From assembly GCA_004799545.1 (NCBI GenBank), contig SSMU01000030.1, positions 248,001-312,000 of the forward strand: a stretch of 64,000 nt of DNA. The letters are read 5' to 3'. The position numbers were made by a program, and so were the translations under genes. This stretch comes from Phenylobacterium sp. GTDB taxonomy: Bacteria > Pseudomonadota > Alphaproteobacteria > Caulobacterales > Caulobacteraceae. Positions 9,570 to 17,640 of the stretch are shown piece by piece; the stretch's first letter is position 1; each line of letters opens with the position of its first letter. Under the pieces are notes generated by a model, which was not told the DNA's origin, searched no databases, and saw only the letters and a list, made by a program, of their open reading frames with translations.

Positions 9570-9720
9570 GCCGCCCCCTAGCTCAGCTTTTGGAAGGCCG
9601 ACCCAATAGGCCGAAGACGCCTCCGAAGCGAGTCGAAACTTTCACCAGTGGTTAACCCTGGCCGGCTCAGAGCCTCGATAATTCAAAATGTTAACGCGCG
9701 AGTCTCGCCGGCTTGCAACC
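9570..9720 (-). promoter_or_regulatory. Upstream region of the SleB hydrolase gene, two GANTC sites
   Basis: This 151-base gap is noticeably richer in A+T than its surroundings. It contains two GAGTC motifs (9630-9634 and 9700-9704), which match GANTC, the target of the cell-cycle methylase CcrM in Caulobacterales. It also has a GGTTAACC palindrome (9650-9657) and a second GTTAAC near 9690. I could not fit a full CtrA site (TTAA-N7-TTAA). It separates two minus-strand genes and must hold the SleB promoter. Confidence 0.4.
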
Positions 9721-10083
9721 CTAGGCCGTGAACACCGCCCCGTCCTTCAGCGCCACCGGCCAATCGGTCAGGCGCTGGCCGTAGCAAGGCCCGGCGACGC
9801 AGGTTCCGTCCAGCCGGAAGAGTGCGCCGTGCCCCGAGCAGAGGATGTGACGCGCGTCACGGGTCAGGTAGCGGTCGTCGAGGGCGGCCAACGGCCACTG
9901 GGCGTGCGGACAGGAATCCACATAGCCCGCCAACAGGTCCCCGGCCCGGACCACGAAGCCCGCGAACAGCCAGCGCTCAGCGCGGAACCGGAAGCCCCTT
10001 GTCCCCGGATCGGCAAGTTCGTCGAAGCCGCAGAGCCTCAGGCCCGCGGACGGCCGCGCCGGATTTTCGCTAGCGGTTGTCAA
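9721..10083 (-). CDS. Rieske (2Fe-2S) domain protein
   Basis: 120 residues, essentially a single Rieske domain. The cluster ligands are in the two usual boxes: SCPHAQWPL (Cys-x-His, about residues 58-60) and CSGHGALF (Cys-x-x-His, about residues 82-85), followed by the proline-loop equivalent GPCYG. It lacks an oxygenase catalytic domain, so it is probably a small ferredoxin-like electron carrier. The start appears to be a TTG inside the 3' end of yciI: an in-frame stop lies two codons upstream and no ATG or GTG is nearby. Translation is therefore likely coupled to yciI. Last gene of the tsaD operon. Confidence 0.85.
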   Translation of the reverse strand: MTTASENPARPSAGLRLCGFDELADPGTRGFRFRAERWLFAGFVVRAGDLLAGYVDSCPHAQWPLAALDDRYLTRDARHILCSGHGALFRLDGTCVAGPCYGQRLTDWPVALKDGAVFTA

Positions 10084-10348
10084 TCGTCACCCGGAACGGG
10101 CGGATGTCGACGGAGGCCCACAGCCCGGTCTTGGTGTAGGGGTCCGCGGCGCTGAACGCCTTGGCGGCCGCCAGGTCGGCGAGCTCGACGACCATCAGGG
10201 AACCCGCCATGTCGCCCGCCTCGTCGAGGAAGGGACCGCCGAACTTCAGCGGCTGATCCTTCACCCAAGCCAGGTGCGCCTCCCGCGCGCCCAGGCGCAC
10301 CTCGAGCGACTTGGGCTTGTCCAGGCAAGTGAACACGAACAGCGGCAT
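10070..10348 (-). CDS. YciI-family protein
   Basis: 92 residues, a stand-alone YciI-like (ferredoxin-like α+β) domain. Recognisable parts are the start PLFVFTCLDKP, the conserved REAHLAW with its histidine, and the DPYTKTGLW box with the conserved Asp-Pro. The family's function is poorly defined; dimeric enzymes with a His/Asp pair are known. Its ATG overlaps the gpsA stop by one base (TGATG) and its 3' end overlaps the Rieske start by 14 bases, so all are probably translated together. A gene of this family next to gpsA and tsaD recurs in related bacteria (recollection, not checked). Confidence 0.88.
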   Translation of the reverse strand: MPLFVFTCLDKPKSLEVRLGAREAHLAWVKDQPLKFGGPFLDEAGDMAGSLMVVELADLAAAKAFSAADPYTKTGLWASVDIRPFRVTIDNR

Positions 10349-11337
10349 CAGCTTTCTTCCCTTAAGGGTCGTGACAAGAGACCCATGATCGCGGCGTCGA
10401 CGCTGGCCTCGCCGGCCAGGATCGCCGCGGTCGCCTCGCAGATCGGGACCTCGACGCCGAGCTTGCGCGCCAGCTGCCGCACGGCCGGCGCGGAGGCCAC
10501 GCCCTCGGCCACCGAGAGCTTGCCGGCCAAGGCCTGGTCCAGGGTCTCGCCGCGGCCCAGCGCCAGGCCGACGCTCATGTTGCGCGACTGCGGGCTGGAA
10601 CAGGTGAGCACCAGGTCGCCCAGGCCGCAGAGCCCGGCTACGGTCTCGGCCTCCCCGCCCAGGGCCTCGGCGATGCGGGTCAGCTCGGAGAAGCCGCGGG
10701 TGATCAGGGCCGCGTGGGCGCTGCGGCCCAAGGCCCGCCCCTCGACGATGCCGCAGGCGATGGCCAGCACGTTCTTGATCGCGCCCCCCGCCTCGGCGCC
10801 GATCATGTCGGTGGCGGTGTAGGGCCGGAAGGCGGGGGTGGCGATGGCCTCGGCGAGCCGCCAGCCGAGGTCCTCGTCGGGACAGGCCAGGGTGATGGCC
10901 GTGGGCAGGCCACGGGCCACCTCGCCGGCGAAGGAGGGGCCGGAAAGCACCGCGGGCGCGGCCTGCGGGGCCTCCTCGGCCAGCACCTCGGTCATCAGCT
11001 TCAGCGATCCCTGCTCGATCCCCTTGGCGCAGAGCACCACCGGCAGGCCGGGCTCGATCAGGCCGGCGAAGGCCTTCAGCGCGCCGCGCAGGTGCTGGGC
11101 GGGCGTCACCGCCAGCAGGAACTCCGAGCGGGCGAGGTCCACGAAGTCGTGGCTGGCGCGGATGCCGCCGTCGAGCGCCACGCCCGGCAGGAACAGGCGG
11201 TTCTCGTGGCGCTGGTTGACGTCGGCGACCACCTCCGGCTCCCGCGCCCAAAGCACGGTCTCCAGCCCCGCCCGGGCGCAGACCTGGGCGAGCGCCGTGC
11301 CCCAGGCCCCGCCGCCGATCACGCCAGCCCGTTTCAT
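10348..11337 (-). CDS. gpsA: NAD(P)H-dependent glycerol-3-phosphate dehydrogenase
   Basis: 329 residues. It reduces dihydroxyacetone phosphate to sn-glycerol 3-phosphate for phospholipid synthesis. The N-terminal Rossmann motif GGGAWGTAL (residues 8-16), the CAKGIE segment, LSGPSFA, the catalytic-lysine region GAIKNVLAIACGI, and GLGDLVLTCSSPQSRN are all present and in order. The start ATG overlaps the tsaD stop by 4 bases (ATGA), and the stop overlaps the yciI start. Second gene of the operon tsaD-gpsA-yciI-Rieske. Confidence 0.97.
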   Translation of the reverse strand: MKRAGVIGGGAWGTALAQVCARAGLETVLWAREPEVVADVNQRHENRLFLPGVALDGGIRASHDFVDLARSEFLLAVTPAQHLRGALKAFAGLIEPGLPVVLCAKGIEQGSLKLMTEVLAEEAPQAAPAVLSGPSFAGEVARGLPTAITLACPDEDLGWRLAEAIATPAFRPYTATDMIGAEAGGAIKNVLAIACGIVEGRALGRSAHAALITRGFSELTRIAEALGGEAETVAGLCGLGDLVLTCSSPQSRNMSVGLALGRGETLDQALAGKLSVAEGVASAPAVRQLARKLGVEVPICEATAAILAGEASVDAAIMGLLSRPLREES

Positions 11338-12440
11338 GCTTTCGCGCCCTTGCGGCCGGGGACGTGGGTGGGATTGTGCGCCGCCGCCGCGGCGTCCAGC
11401 GGCCAGCGCGGCCGGGCCGGGGCGTCCAGCGGATCGCTCATCCCCAGCGCCAGCCGCTCGGCGCCGGCCAGGGCGATCATCGCGGCGTTGTCGGTGCAGT
11501 AGCGGAGCGGCGGGGCGGTGAAGGAAAAGCCGCGCGCCGCGGCGGCCTCGGTCAGGCGTTCGCGGACGGCGGCGTTGGCCGCCACCCCGCCGGCCACCAC
11601 GAACCGCAGGTTCCGGCCCTCCTGTTCGCGGGCGTAGGCCACCATGGCCCGGTCGCTCCGCTCGGCCAGCTGGCGGGCGATGGCGGCCTGGACGGAGGCC
11701 GCGAGATCGCGCCGGTCGGCGGCGGTCGAAAGCCCCTCGGCGAGCCGGGCGGCGGCGGTCTTCAGGCCGGAGAAGGAGAAGTCGCAATCCTTGCGGCCGA
11801 GCAGGGCGCGGGGCAGGGGGAAGCGTTCGGCCTCGCCGCCCTGCGCCAGCTGCTCCAGCGCCGGGCCGCCGGGATAGGGCAGGCCCAGGGTCTTGGCGAT
11901 CTTGTCGAACGCCTCGCCCGCCGCGTCGTCGATGGTCGAGCCCAGCCGGCGGCAGGCGCCGACGCCCGCCACGGACAAGAGCTGGCAATGGCCGCCGGAG
12001 ACCAGCAGCAGCAGGAAGGGATAGGGCAGGTCCGCCGCCAGCCTGGCCGAGACCGCGTGGCCCTCCAGGTGGTTCACCGCCACCAGCGGCAGGCCGCGCG
12101 CCAGGGCCGCCGCCTTGCCGAACGACAGGCCGACCATCACCCCGCCGACCAGGCCGGGGCCGGCCGTCGCCGCCACGCCGGTGAGGTCGCCGTAGCCCAG
12201 GCCGGCCTCGGCGAGCGCGCGTTCGGCGATGAGGTCTATGGATTCCACGTGCGCCCGGGCGGCGATCTCCGGCACCACGCCGCCATAGGGCGCGTGCTGG
12301 GCGATCTGGCTGGCCACCACCGAGCTCAGCACCTCGACCCCGCCGTCTGCAGCGCGGCGGACCACGGCCGCGGCGGTCTCGTCGCAACTGGTCTCAAGGC
12401 CGAGGACGGTCTGGCCGGGCAAGGTCTGGGTCGGGCTCAT
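11334..12440 (-). CDS. tsaD: tRNA N6-adenosine threonylcarbamoyltransferase TsaD
   Basis: 368 residues. It transfers the threonylcarbamoyl group from TC-AMP to A37 of tRNAs reading ANN codons, together with TsaB and TsaE. The N-terminal LGLETSCDETAAAV, the metal-binding HLEGH (residues 124-128), the glycine-rich LVSGGHCQL, and the C-terminal CTDNAAMIALAG with the metal-binding aspartate are intact. The C-terminal extension HVPGRKGAKA is basic. First gene of its operon; hemC starts 72 bases away on the other strand, so the two promoters share this short divergent region. Confidence 0.97.
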   Translation of the reverse strand: MSPTQTLPGQTVLGLETSCDETAAAVVRRAADGGVEVLSSVVASQIAQHAPYGGVVPEIAARAHVESIDLIAERALAEAGLGYGDLTGVAATAGPGLVGGVMVGLSFGKAAALARGLPLVAVNHLEGHAVSARLAADLPYPFLLLLVSGGHCQLLSVAGVGACRRLGSTIDDAAGEAFDKIAKTLGLPYPGGPALEQLAQGGEAERFPLPRALLGRKDCDFSFSGLKTAAARLAEGLSTAADRRDLAASVQAAIARQLAERSDRAMVAYAREQEGRNLRFVVAGGVAANAAVRERLTEAAAARGFSFTAPPLRYCTDNAAMIALAGAERLALGMSDPLDAPARPRWPLDAAAAAHNPTHVPGRKGAKA

Positions 12441-12512
12441 CGGTTGCCGCTGGCGCCCGGCTCCTGTAGCGAGGCGATCTCTTCAAGAACGCTTGCAGGT
12501 AGACCGCCGCCC

Positions 12513-13466
12513 ATGCCCGCGCAACCGCCAGTCAGGATCGGCGCCCGCGGCTCCAAGCTGTCGCTCGCCCAGGCCGGGATGATGCAGCGCCGGATCGCCG
12601 CCGCCCTCGGCGCGGCGCCTGAAGACGCCGAGCGCGTGGCGCCTCTGGTGATCATCACCACCACCGGCGACCGGGTGCAGGACCGCCGGCTGCTGGAGAT
12701 CGGCGGCAAGGGCATGTTCACCAAGGAGATCGAGGAAGCCCTGCTGGACGGCCGCATCGACTGCGCCGTCCACTCGATGAAGGACATGCCGGCCCTGCTG
12801 CCCGACGGCCTCTGCATCGCCGCCATCCCCGAGCGCGAGGACCCGCGCGACGCCTTCCTGAGCCTCGGCGCCGAGCGCCTGGAGGACCTGCCCAAGGGCG
12901 CCCGCCTCGGCACCGCCAGCCTGCGGCGCCAGGCCCAGTCGCTGCATCGGCGGCCCGACCTGGTGGTCGACATGCTGCGCGGCAATGTCGACACCCGGAT
13001 CGCCAAGCTGGAGGCCGGTGTCGCCGACGCCATCCTCTTGGCCTACGCCGGCCTGAAGCGGCTGGGGCTGGAGGGCCACGCCCGCAGCCTGATCGACCCC
13101 ACCGAATGCCCGCCGGCGCCCGGCCAGGGGGCGCTGGCCATCGAGACCCGCGCCGCCGACCGCGGGGCCGACTGGGTCCGGGCCCTGGTCGACCACCCGA
13201 CCACCGTCGCCGTCGCCGCGGAGCGTGGCGCGCTGGAGGCGCTGGAAGGCTCCTGCAAGACCGCCATCGGGGCCCACGCCTGGTTCGAAGGCTCCCGCCT
13301 GCAGCTGATCGTCGAGGCCCTTTCGCCGGATGGCGTCCGGCGCTTCCGCCATGCCGGCGAGGCCGACCTCACCGAGCTGGCCGACGCCGAGGCCTCGGCC
13401 CGCGCGCTGGGCGTTTCCCTCGGCGAGGCGGTGCGTGATGAAGCCGGCGACGTGATCTTCGTCTGA
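12513..13466 (+). CDS. hemC: Porphobilinogen deaminase (hydroxymethylbilane synthase)
   Basis: 317 residues. It polymerises four porphobilinogens to hydroxymethylbilane in tetrapyrrole synthesis. The N-terminal RIGARGSKLSLAQ, the substrate-binding HSMKDMPALLPDGL and the RRQAQSLHRRPDL segment are standard. The cofactor-bearing cysteine lies in EGSCKTAIGAHA (about Cys248). The start is the ATG just before PAQPPVRIGARGS, 72 bases from the tsaD start on the other strand. It is followed by hemD on the same strand after 85 bases. Confidence 0.97.
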   Translation: MPAQPPVRIGARGSKLSLAQAGMMQRRIAAALGAAPEDAERVAPLVIITTTGDRVQDRRLLEIGGKGMFTKEIEEALLDGRIDCAVHSMKDMPALLPDGLCIAAIPEREDPRDAFLSLGAERLEDLPKGARLGTASLRRQAQSLHRRPDLVVDMLRGNVDTRIAKLEAGVADAILLAYAGLKRLGLEGHARSLIDPTECPPAPGQGALAIETRAADRGADWVRALVDHPTTVAVAAERGALEALEGSCKTAIGAHAWFEGSRLQLIVEALSPDGVRRFRHAGEADLTELADAEASARALGVSLGEAVRDEAGDVIFV

Positions 13467-13551
13467 GGCCTTTGCGGCCGCACGCTTAGGCTGTATTCGG
13501 CCGTCGGGATTCAGTCGTTATTGGTTAATCAGCGAGTGGGCAGAATCGGGG

Positions 13552-14256
13552 ATGGCCGGCCGACGACAGCGAATCTGGATCACCCGCACCCAGCCCGGGG
13601 CGGACTCGACCGCCGAGCGCGTGCGGGCGATGGGCCATGAGGCGCTGATCGCGCCGCTGCTGACCGTGCGGCTGGTCGAGGATGCGGATATCGACCTGAG
13701 GGGCGTCGGCGCGCTCGCCTTCACCAGCGCCAACGGGGTCCGCGCCTTCGCCGACCGCTGCGGCGAGCGCGAGCTCAGGGTCTTCGCGGTAGGCGCCGCC
13801 ACCGCCCAGGCCGCCCGCGCCGCCGGGTTCCACACCGTGCTGTCCGCCGACGGCGACGTCGAAGCCCTCGCCGAAGGCATCGCCTCGCGCCGCGGCCAGC
13901 TGCGCGGCGCGGTGCTGCATCCGGGCGCTGTTGAGCCTGCGGGCGACCTCGCCGGCGCGCTGGAGAAGCATGGCGTCGAGGCCCGCCGAGCCATCCTCTA
14001 CGAGACCGGGCCGGTGAAGATCTCCGACGCCCAGGCCGAGGTCCTGGTGCAGGCGGACGCCGCCCTGCTGCATTCGCCGCTCGCGGCCAAGGCCCTCGCC
14101 GCGGTGCTGAAGGCCCATCCGGCGCCGGACCTCCGGGCGCTCGGCCTCTCCAAGGCGGTGATCCGGCCGCTGTCGCGCGCGCGGCTGGCCGCCAAGGCCT
14201 ACCCACCCTTTCCGCTCGAAGCGGCGCTGCTGAATCTGATAGACCGGGGGGCATGA
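13552..14256 (+). CDS. hemD: Uroporphyrinogen-III synthase
   Basis: 234 residues. It cyclises hydroxymethylbilane to uroporphyrinogen III. HemD proteins are poorly conserved; the evidence is the N-terminal IWITRTQPGADSTAERV, the FTSANGVRAF motif, the AVGAATAQAA segment, the LHPGAVEPAGDLAGAL stretch that corresponds to the usual G-x-x-R/L-x-x-L-x-x-x-L element, and the position directly after hemC. The stop overlaps the next start by 4 bases (ATGA), so it is translationally coupled to the membrane protein that follows. Confidence 0.92.
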   Translation: MAGRRQRIWITRTQPGADSTAERVRAMGHEALIAPLLTVRLVEDADIDLRGVGALAFTSANGVRAFADRCGERELRVFAVGAATAQAARAAGFHTVLSADGDVEALAEGIASRRGQLRGAVLHPGAVEPAGDLAGALEKHGVEARRAILYETGPVKISDAQAEVLVQADAALLHSPLAAKALAAVLKAHPAPDLRALGLSKAVIRPLSRARLAAKAYPPFPLEAALLNLIDRGA

Positions 14257-15125
14257 CCCCCGGCTCCGACGCCGAGATCACCGCGCCGAAGGATCCGGCC
14301 GAATACCGCCCGCGCGCCCTGCTCGGCGTCAGCTTCTGGGCGACCGTCGCGCTCTGCGTGCTCTGCGTTCTGGCCGGCATCGGCGTCGCCGTGCTGGCGC
14401 CCCGGCTTTGGGCGCATCGGCCGGCGCCCCGCGTCGAGGCGCCCCTGCCGGCCGAGCCGCCGCGACCGGCCGCCGAGCTTCCCCCGCCGTCGAACGCGCC
14501 CGTGGTCGCCGCGGCGCCCGAGGCCGCCCCGCCGGTCGCCGTCGCCGAGCTGAGCGCGCGCGTCGCGTCGCTGGAGGCGCAGCAGGTCCGCACCAGCCAC
14601 GCCGCGGCCGCGGCCCTCGCCGCCGCCGCCCTGGTCGAGGCGAGCCAGGGGTCGGGTCCCTTTCCCGAGGAAGCCGCCAGCCTGCGCGCCATCGCCCCCG
14701 GCGCCCCCGAACTCGGCGAGCTGACGCGCCTGGCGGCGACCGGCGCCCCGGCCCGCGCCGAGCTCGCCGCCAGCTTCCCGGACTACGCAGCCCGCGCCGC
14801 CAGCGCCGCGCGCCTGCCCGGCGAAGGCGCCTCGATCCGCGACCGCCTCGCCTACGCCCTGTCGCGGGTCGTGATGGTCCGCCGGGTGGGCGAGGTGGCG
14901 GGCGAGGGCGCGGACGCCCAGATCGCCCGCGCCGAACGCGCCGTGGAGGACGGCGACCTGGATCGCGCCTTCACCGCCCTCGACAAGCTGCCGCCGGCCG
15001 CGCGCGAGGCCATGGCGCCCTGGCGGGTCCGCGCCGAGCGCCGCGCCGAGATCGACCGCTATGCCGCGGCGCTGCGCGCCCGGGCGCTGGCCGACCTCGC
15101 CGCGGCGGGCCGGGGCGGCGCATGA
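14253..15125 (+). CDS. Alphaproteobacterial Mic60/mitofilin-like membrane protein
   Basis: 290 residues. There is a short N-terminal cytoplasmic part, one strong membrane segment at about residues 26-50 (FWATVALCVLCVLAGIGVAV), a Pro/Ala-rich linker, a heptad-like helical stretch (ELSARVASLEAQQ) and a C-terminal helical domain with LARAERAVEDGDLD-like spacing (read here as IARAERAVEDGDLDRAF) and PPAAREAMAPWRVRAERR. Domain order and the place between hemD and hemY match the alphaproteobacterial Mic60 described as the ancestor of the mitochondrial MICOS subunit that bends membranes. Assignment rests on context and architecture; the C-terminal resemblance is moderate. It overlaps both neighbours by 4 bases. 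Confidence 0.75.
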   Translation: MTPGSDAEITAPKDPAEYRPRALLGVSFWATVALCVLCVLAGIGVAVLAPRLWAHRPAPRVEAPLPAEPPRPAAELPPPSNAPVVAAAPEAAPPVAVAELSARVASLEAQQVRTSHAAAAALAAAALVEASQGSGPFPEEAASLRAIAPGAPELGELTRLAATGAPARAELAASFPDYAARAASAARLPGEGASIRDRLAYALSRVVMVRRVGEVAGEGADAQIARAERAVEDGDLDRAFTALDKLPPAAREAMAPWRVRAERRAEIDRYAAALRARALADLAAAGRGGA

Positions 15126-16645
15126 TCCGCGGCGGAATCGTCGTGCTGCTGGTGGCCGCGGTGGCTGTCGCCATCCTGGCGCTGACCGGCGATCCCGGCC
15201 GCGCCAGCCTGACCTGGCTCGGCTGGCGGGCCGACATGACCGCGGCGACCGCCGTGCTGATCGTCTTCCTGGGCTCGCTCTTGGCCACCGTCGGCTGGCG
15301 CACCCTGCTGTGGATCCTGGCCGCCCCGCAGCGGGCGGCGCGGGCGCGGGCCGAGAACCGCAGGCGCCAGGCCGGCGAGGCCCTCTCCCGTGGCTTCCTG
15401 GCGGCCGCGGCCGGCGACGGCTCGGAGGCGCGCCGCTTGGCGTCCAAGGCCGCCGAGTTGGCTGTCGACACCCCGGCTCTGGTCCGCGTGCTGGCCGCCC
15501 AGGCCGCGGAAGCCGCCGGCGATCGCCCCGCCGCCGCGGGCGCCTACCAGGCCATGCTGGGCTTTCCCGACATGCGGTTGGCCGGGCTGAAGGGGTTGAT
15601 GGACCTCGCCTTGGCGGCGGGCGACCCCGCGGCGGCGGTAGGCTATGCCGAGCAGGCCTACGCCCAGACCCGCACCGCCCGCTGGGCCTGGCGCGCCCTG
15701 CTGGACGCCCGCCTGGCCGCCGCCGACTGGACCGCAGCCCTCGACCTCGTGAAGAGCGCGCTCGACCGCAAGATCGTCTCGCCGATCATCGCCGAGCGGG
15801 CCCGGGCCGCCCTGTTCACGGCCCTCGCCATCCAGCTGGAGGACGCACCCGAGCCCAAGCTCCGCGGCCAGGCGCTCGACCACGCCGTCGAGGCCGCCAG
15901 GCTGCAGCCGGGCTTCGCGCCCGCCGCGGCTGCCGCGGCCCGGCTGCTGGCCCGCGACGGCAAGCCCGGCCGCGCCGCGGCGGTCATCGAACAAGCCTGG
16001 AAGGCCGCGCCGCATCCGGCGCTCTGGATCGCCTACCGCGACCTGCGCACCGACGAGACCCCGCGCGAGCGCGCCGAGCGGCTGAAGGGTCTCGCCGAGC
16101 TGAATCCCAACCATCGCGAGAGCCGCATCCTCGAGGTCGAGCAGGCCCTGGTCGCGGGCGACGCGGCCCTGGCCCGACAGGCCGTCGCGACCCTGTCCGA
16201 CGAAGCGGTCTCCGCGCGCATGGCTGGCGTCTTCGCCCGAGTCGCCTACGCCTCGGGTCAGCCGGACGAAGCCCGCGTCTGGATGGCCCGCGGCCTGACG
16301 GCGCCGCATGAGCCGGACTGGTCGGACCTCGATCCGGCCGGCCGCGCCTTCGCCTACGACGCCGCCGACTGGGCCCGGCTGATCGCCGCCTATGCTGAGA
16401 CCGGGGCGCTGATCCACCCGCGCTTCGAGCGCGGCGAGCGGACGCTGAGCGAACTGCCCGAGCTGCCGCTCTCGTACGCCGAGGCCGCCTCCTTCCTCGG
16501 GCCCGACGGCCGCGAGGCCGTGCCCTATCCGGTGGAGGACCCGGGGCTGGGCGACGATGACCTCGCCGCGGCGGAGGGCCCCGCGCCGCGGCGTCGCAGC
16601 CCTGTCCGCAGGCGCTTGGCGAGCGGGCGCAGAGTCGCTAAATAG
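15122..16645 (+). CDS. hemY: HemY-type TPR membrane protein of the haem locus
   Basis: 507 residues. Two N-terminal membrane segments (about residues 4-22 and 40-62) are followed by a long α-helical region of TPR-like repeats rich in Ala (for example ALVRVLAAQAAEAAGDRPAAAGAYQ split by short loops), matching the proteobacterial HemY_N/TPR family. The name is historical: this is not protoporphyrinogen oxidase, and its role in haem synthesis is unresolved. The Arg-rich tail RRRSPVRRRLASGRRVAK is unusual in its charge. Last gene of the hemD-Mic60-HemY run, starting inside the previous stop; tRNA-Thr follows after 41 bases. Confidence 0.88.
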   Translation: MIRGGIVVLLVAAVAVAILALTGDPGRASLTWLGWRADMTAATAVLIVFLGSLLATVGWRTLLWILAAPQRAARARAENRRRQAGEALSRGFLAAAAGDGSEARRLASKAAELAVDTPALVRVLAAQAAEAAGDRPAAAGAYQAMLGFPDMRLAGLKGLMDLALAAGDPAAAVGYAEQAYAQTRTARWAWRALLDARLAAADWTAALDLVKSALDRKIVSPIIAERARAALFTALAIQLEDAPEPKLRGQALDHAVEAARLQPGFAPAAAAAARLLARDGKPGRAAAVIEQAWKAAPHPALWIAYRDLRTDETPRERAERLKGLAELNPNHRESRILEVEQALVAGDAALARQAVATLSDEAVSARMAGVFARVAYASGQPDEARVWMARGLTAPHEPDWSDLDPAGRAFAYDAADWARLIAAYAETGALIHPRFERGERTLSELPELPLSYAEAASFLGPDGREAVPYPVEDPGLGDDDLAAAEGPAPRRRSPVRRRLASGRRVAK

Positions 16646-16679
16646 GCGCCTCCCAAGCGGCCGGGCTCCCCCGGCGCCT
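16644..16679 (+). terminator. Possible hairpin after hemY
   Basis: An outer inverted repeat AGGCGCC/GGCGCCT (16644-16650 with 16673-16679) and a competing inner one CCGGG/CCCGG (16661-16674) lie between the hemY stop and the tRNA. No T-run follows, so intrinsic termination is doubtful; it could equally act on RNA processing. Confidence 0.3.
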
Positions 16680-16686
16680 GATTTGG

Positions 16687-16762
16687 GCCGCCTTAGCTCA
16701 GCCGGTAGAGCGGCGCATTCGTAATGCGTAGGTCGGGTGTTCGAGTCACCCAGGCGGCACCA
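16687..16762 (+). tRNA. tRNA-Thr (anticodon CGT)
   Basis: 76 bases with CCA encoded. Acceptor GCCGCCT pairs with AGGCGGC, discriminator A. D arm GCTC-AGCCGGTAG-AGC, anticodon stem GCGCA/TGCGT with loop TTCGTAA giving anticodon CGT (reads ACG), T arm GGGTG-TTCGAGT-CACCC. The cloverleaf has no mismatches apart from one G-T pair in the anticodon stem. Confidence 0.97.
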
Positions 16763-16776
16763 TTTCCCCTCATTTT

Positions 16777-17595
16777 TCAGCGCGCGATCGGGAATCCCGG
16801 GGCGGCGATGATGCCGAAGATCTCGCCGACCAGGCGGGAGCCCTCGTCGCTGGCGGCGGTGCTCAGCGCCTGGATCGCCTCGCGGGAGGCGGCGAGGTCG
16901 CGCTCGACATACATCAGCCGGCGGTAGGCGTTGAGGGTGCGGTCGAAGAGCGCCGCGGCGGCGCCGTCCTGGATCTGCGAGTCGTCGGCGTGGGCCGCTA
17001 GGGTCGTCACGAACGGGAAACAGGCGCCGATCTTCAGCCGGCCCGCCGCGCCCAGGTCGCGCAGGTGGAGATCGTAGGGGCGGTTGAGTTCGACCGTCTC
17101 GGCGAGCGCCGCATGCAGGGCGCGTTTGGCCCCGCCGCGCACCACATAGGCGTTGGCGCCGAAGAACGAGCGGCCGGCCAGGTTCACAGGCAGGTGGTCG
17201 TCGCGGGCGACCAGGCTGTCCCGTTGCCGGGCCAGATGGACCATCAGGCTGAGGTCGCAGATCGCCACGTCGGTGAACATCAGGTCCCAGTCGTGGCCGC
17301 GGGCCAGCATCCGGTCGACCACCTGCAAGGCCTGGGCGGAGAAGACCGCGTCGTCCTCCGCCACGAACAGCGGCGCGTCGTCGTCGAGGTGCTCGCCGAT
17401 CACCGCGCGGTGGCTTGCGAAGCAGCCTTTCTCCGCGGGCGCCAGCGAGCCCGGAAGGTCCGCCGCCTGATCCGGCCCGATCGCCGCGAAGCGCTGCAAC
17501 GTCCAGCCGTCATGCGCCGCCGCGGCGAACGAGGCCTCCAGGCTGGCGCGCCGCGCCGTGGCCGCGGGCAGGTTGATGAACACGCAGGGCTTCAC
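16777..17595 (-). CDS. Glycosyltransferase family 25 (LPS biosynthesis type)
   Basis: 272 residues. The GT25 pattern is visible: N-terminal VFINLPAATARRASL, the GCFASHRAV block with the invariant G-C-x-x-S-H, and the acidic EDDAVF that stands for the E-D-D nucleotide-sugar metal site at about residue 80. No signal peptide or membrane segment. Family members add galactose or other hexoses to lipooligosaccharide or glycoprotein cores; the acceptor here is unknown. The stop lies 14 bases after tRNA-Thr, facing it. Confidence 0.85.
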   Translation of the reverse strand: MKPCVFINLPAATARRASLEASFAAAAHDGWTLQRFAAIGPDQAADLPGSLAPAEKGCFASHRAVIGEHLDDDAPLFVAEDDAVFSAQALQVVDRMLARGHDWDLMFTDVAICDLSLMVHLARQRDSLVARDDHLPVNLAGRSFFGANAYVVRGGAKRALHAALAETVELNRPYDLHLRDLGAAGRLKIGACFPFVTTLAAHADDSQIQDGAAAALFDRTLNAYRRLMYVERDLAASREAIQALSTAASDEGSRLVGEIFGIIAAPGFPIAR

Positions 17596-17640
17596 CGCGC
17601 CGCTCTAGCACGCGCGTCACGGCCGCAGGAACGCGGGCCG

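Noticed and set aside
9640..9700. CtrA binding site upstream of the SleB gene
   Set aside because: Only single TTAA-type half sites were found; no TTAA-N7-TTAA with correct spacing.
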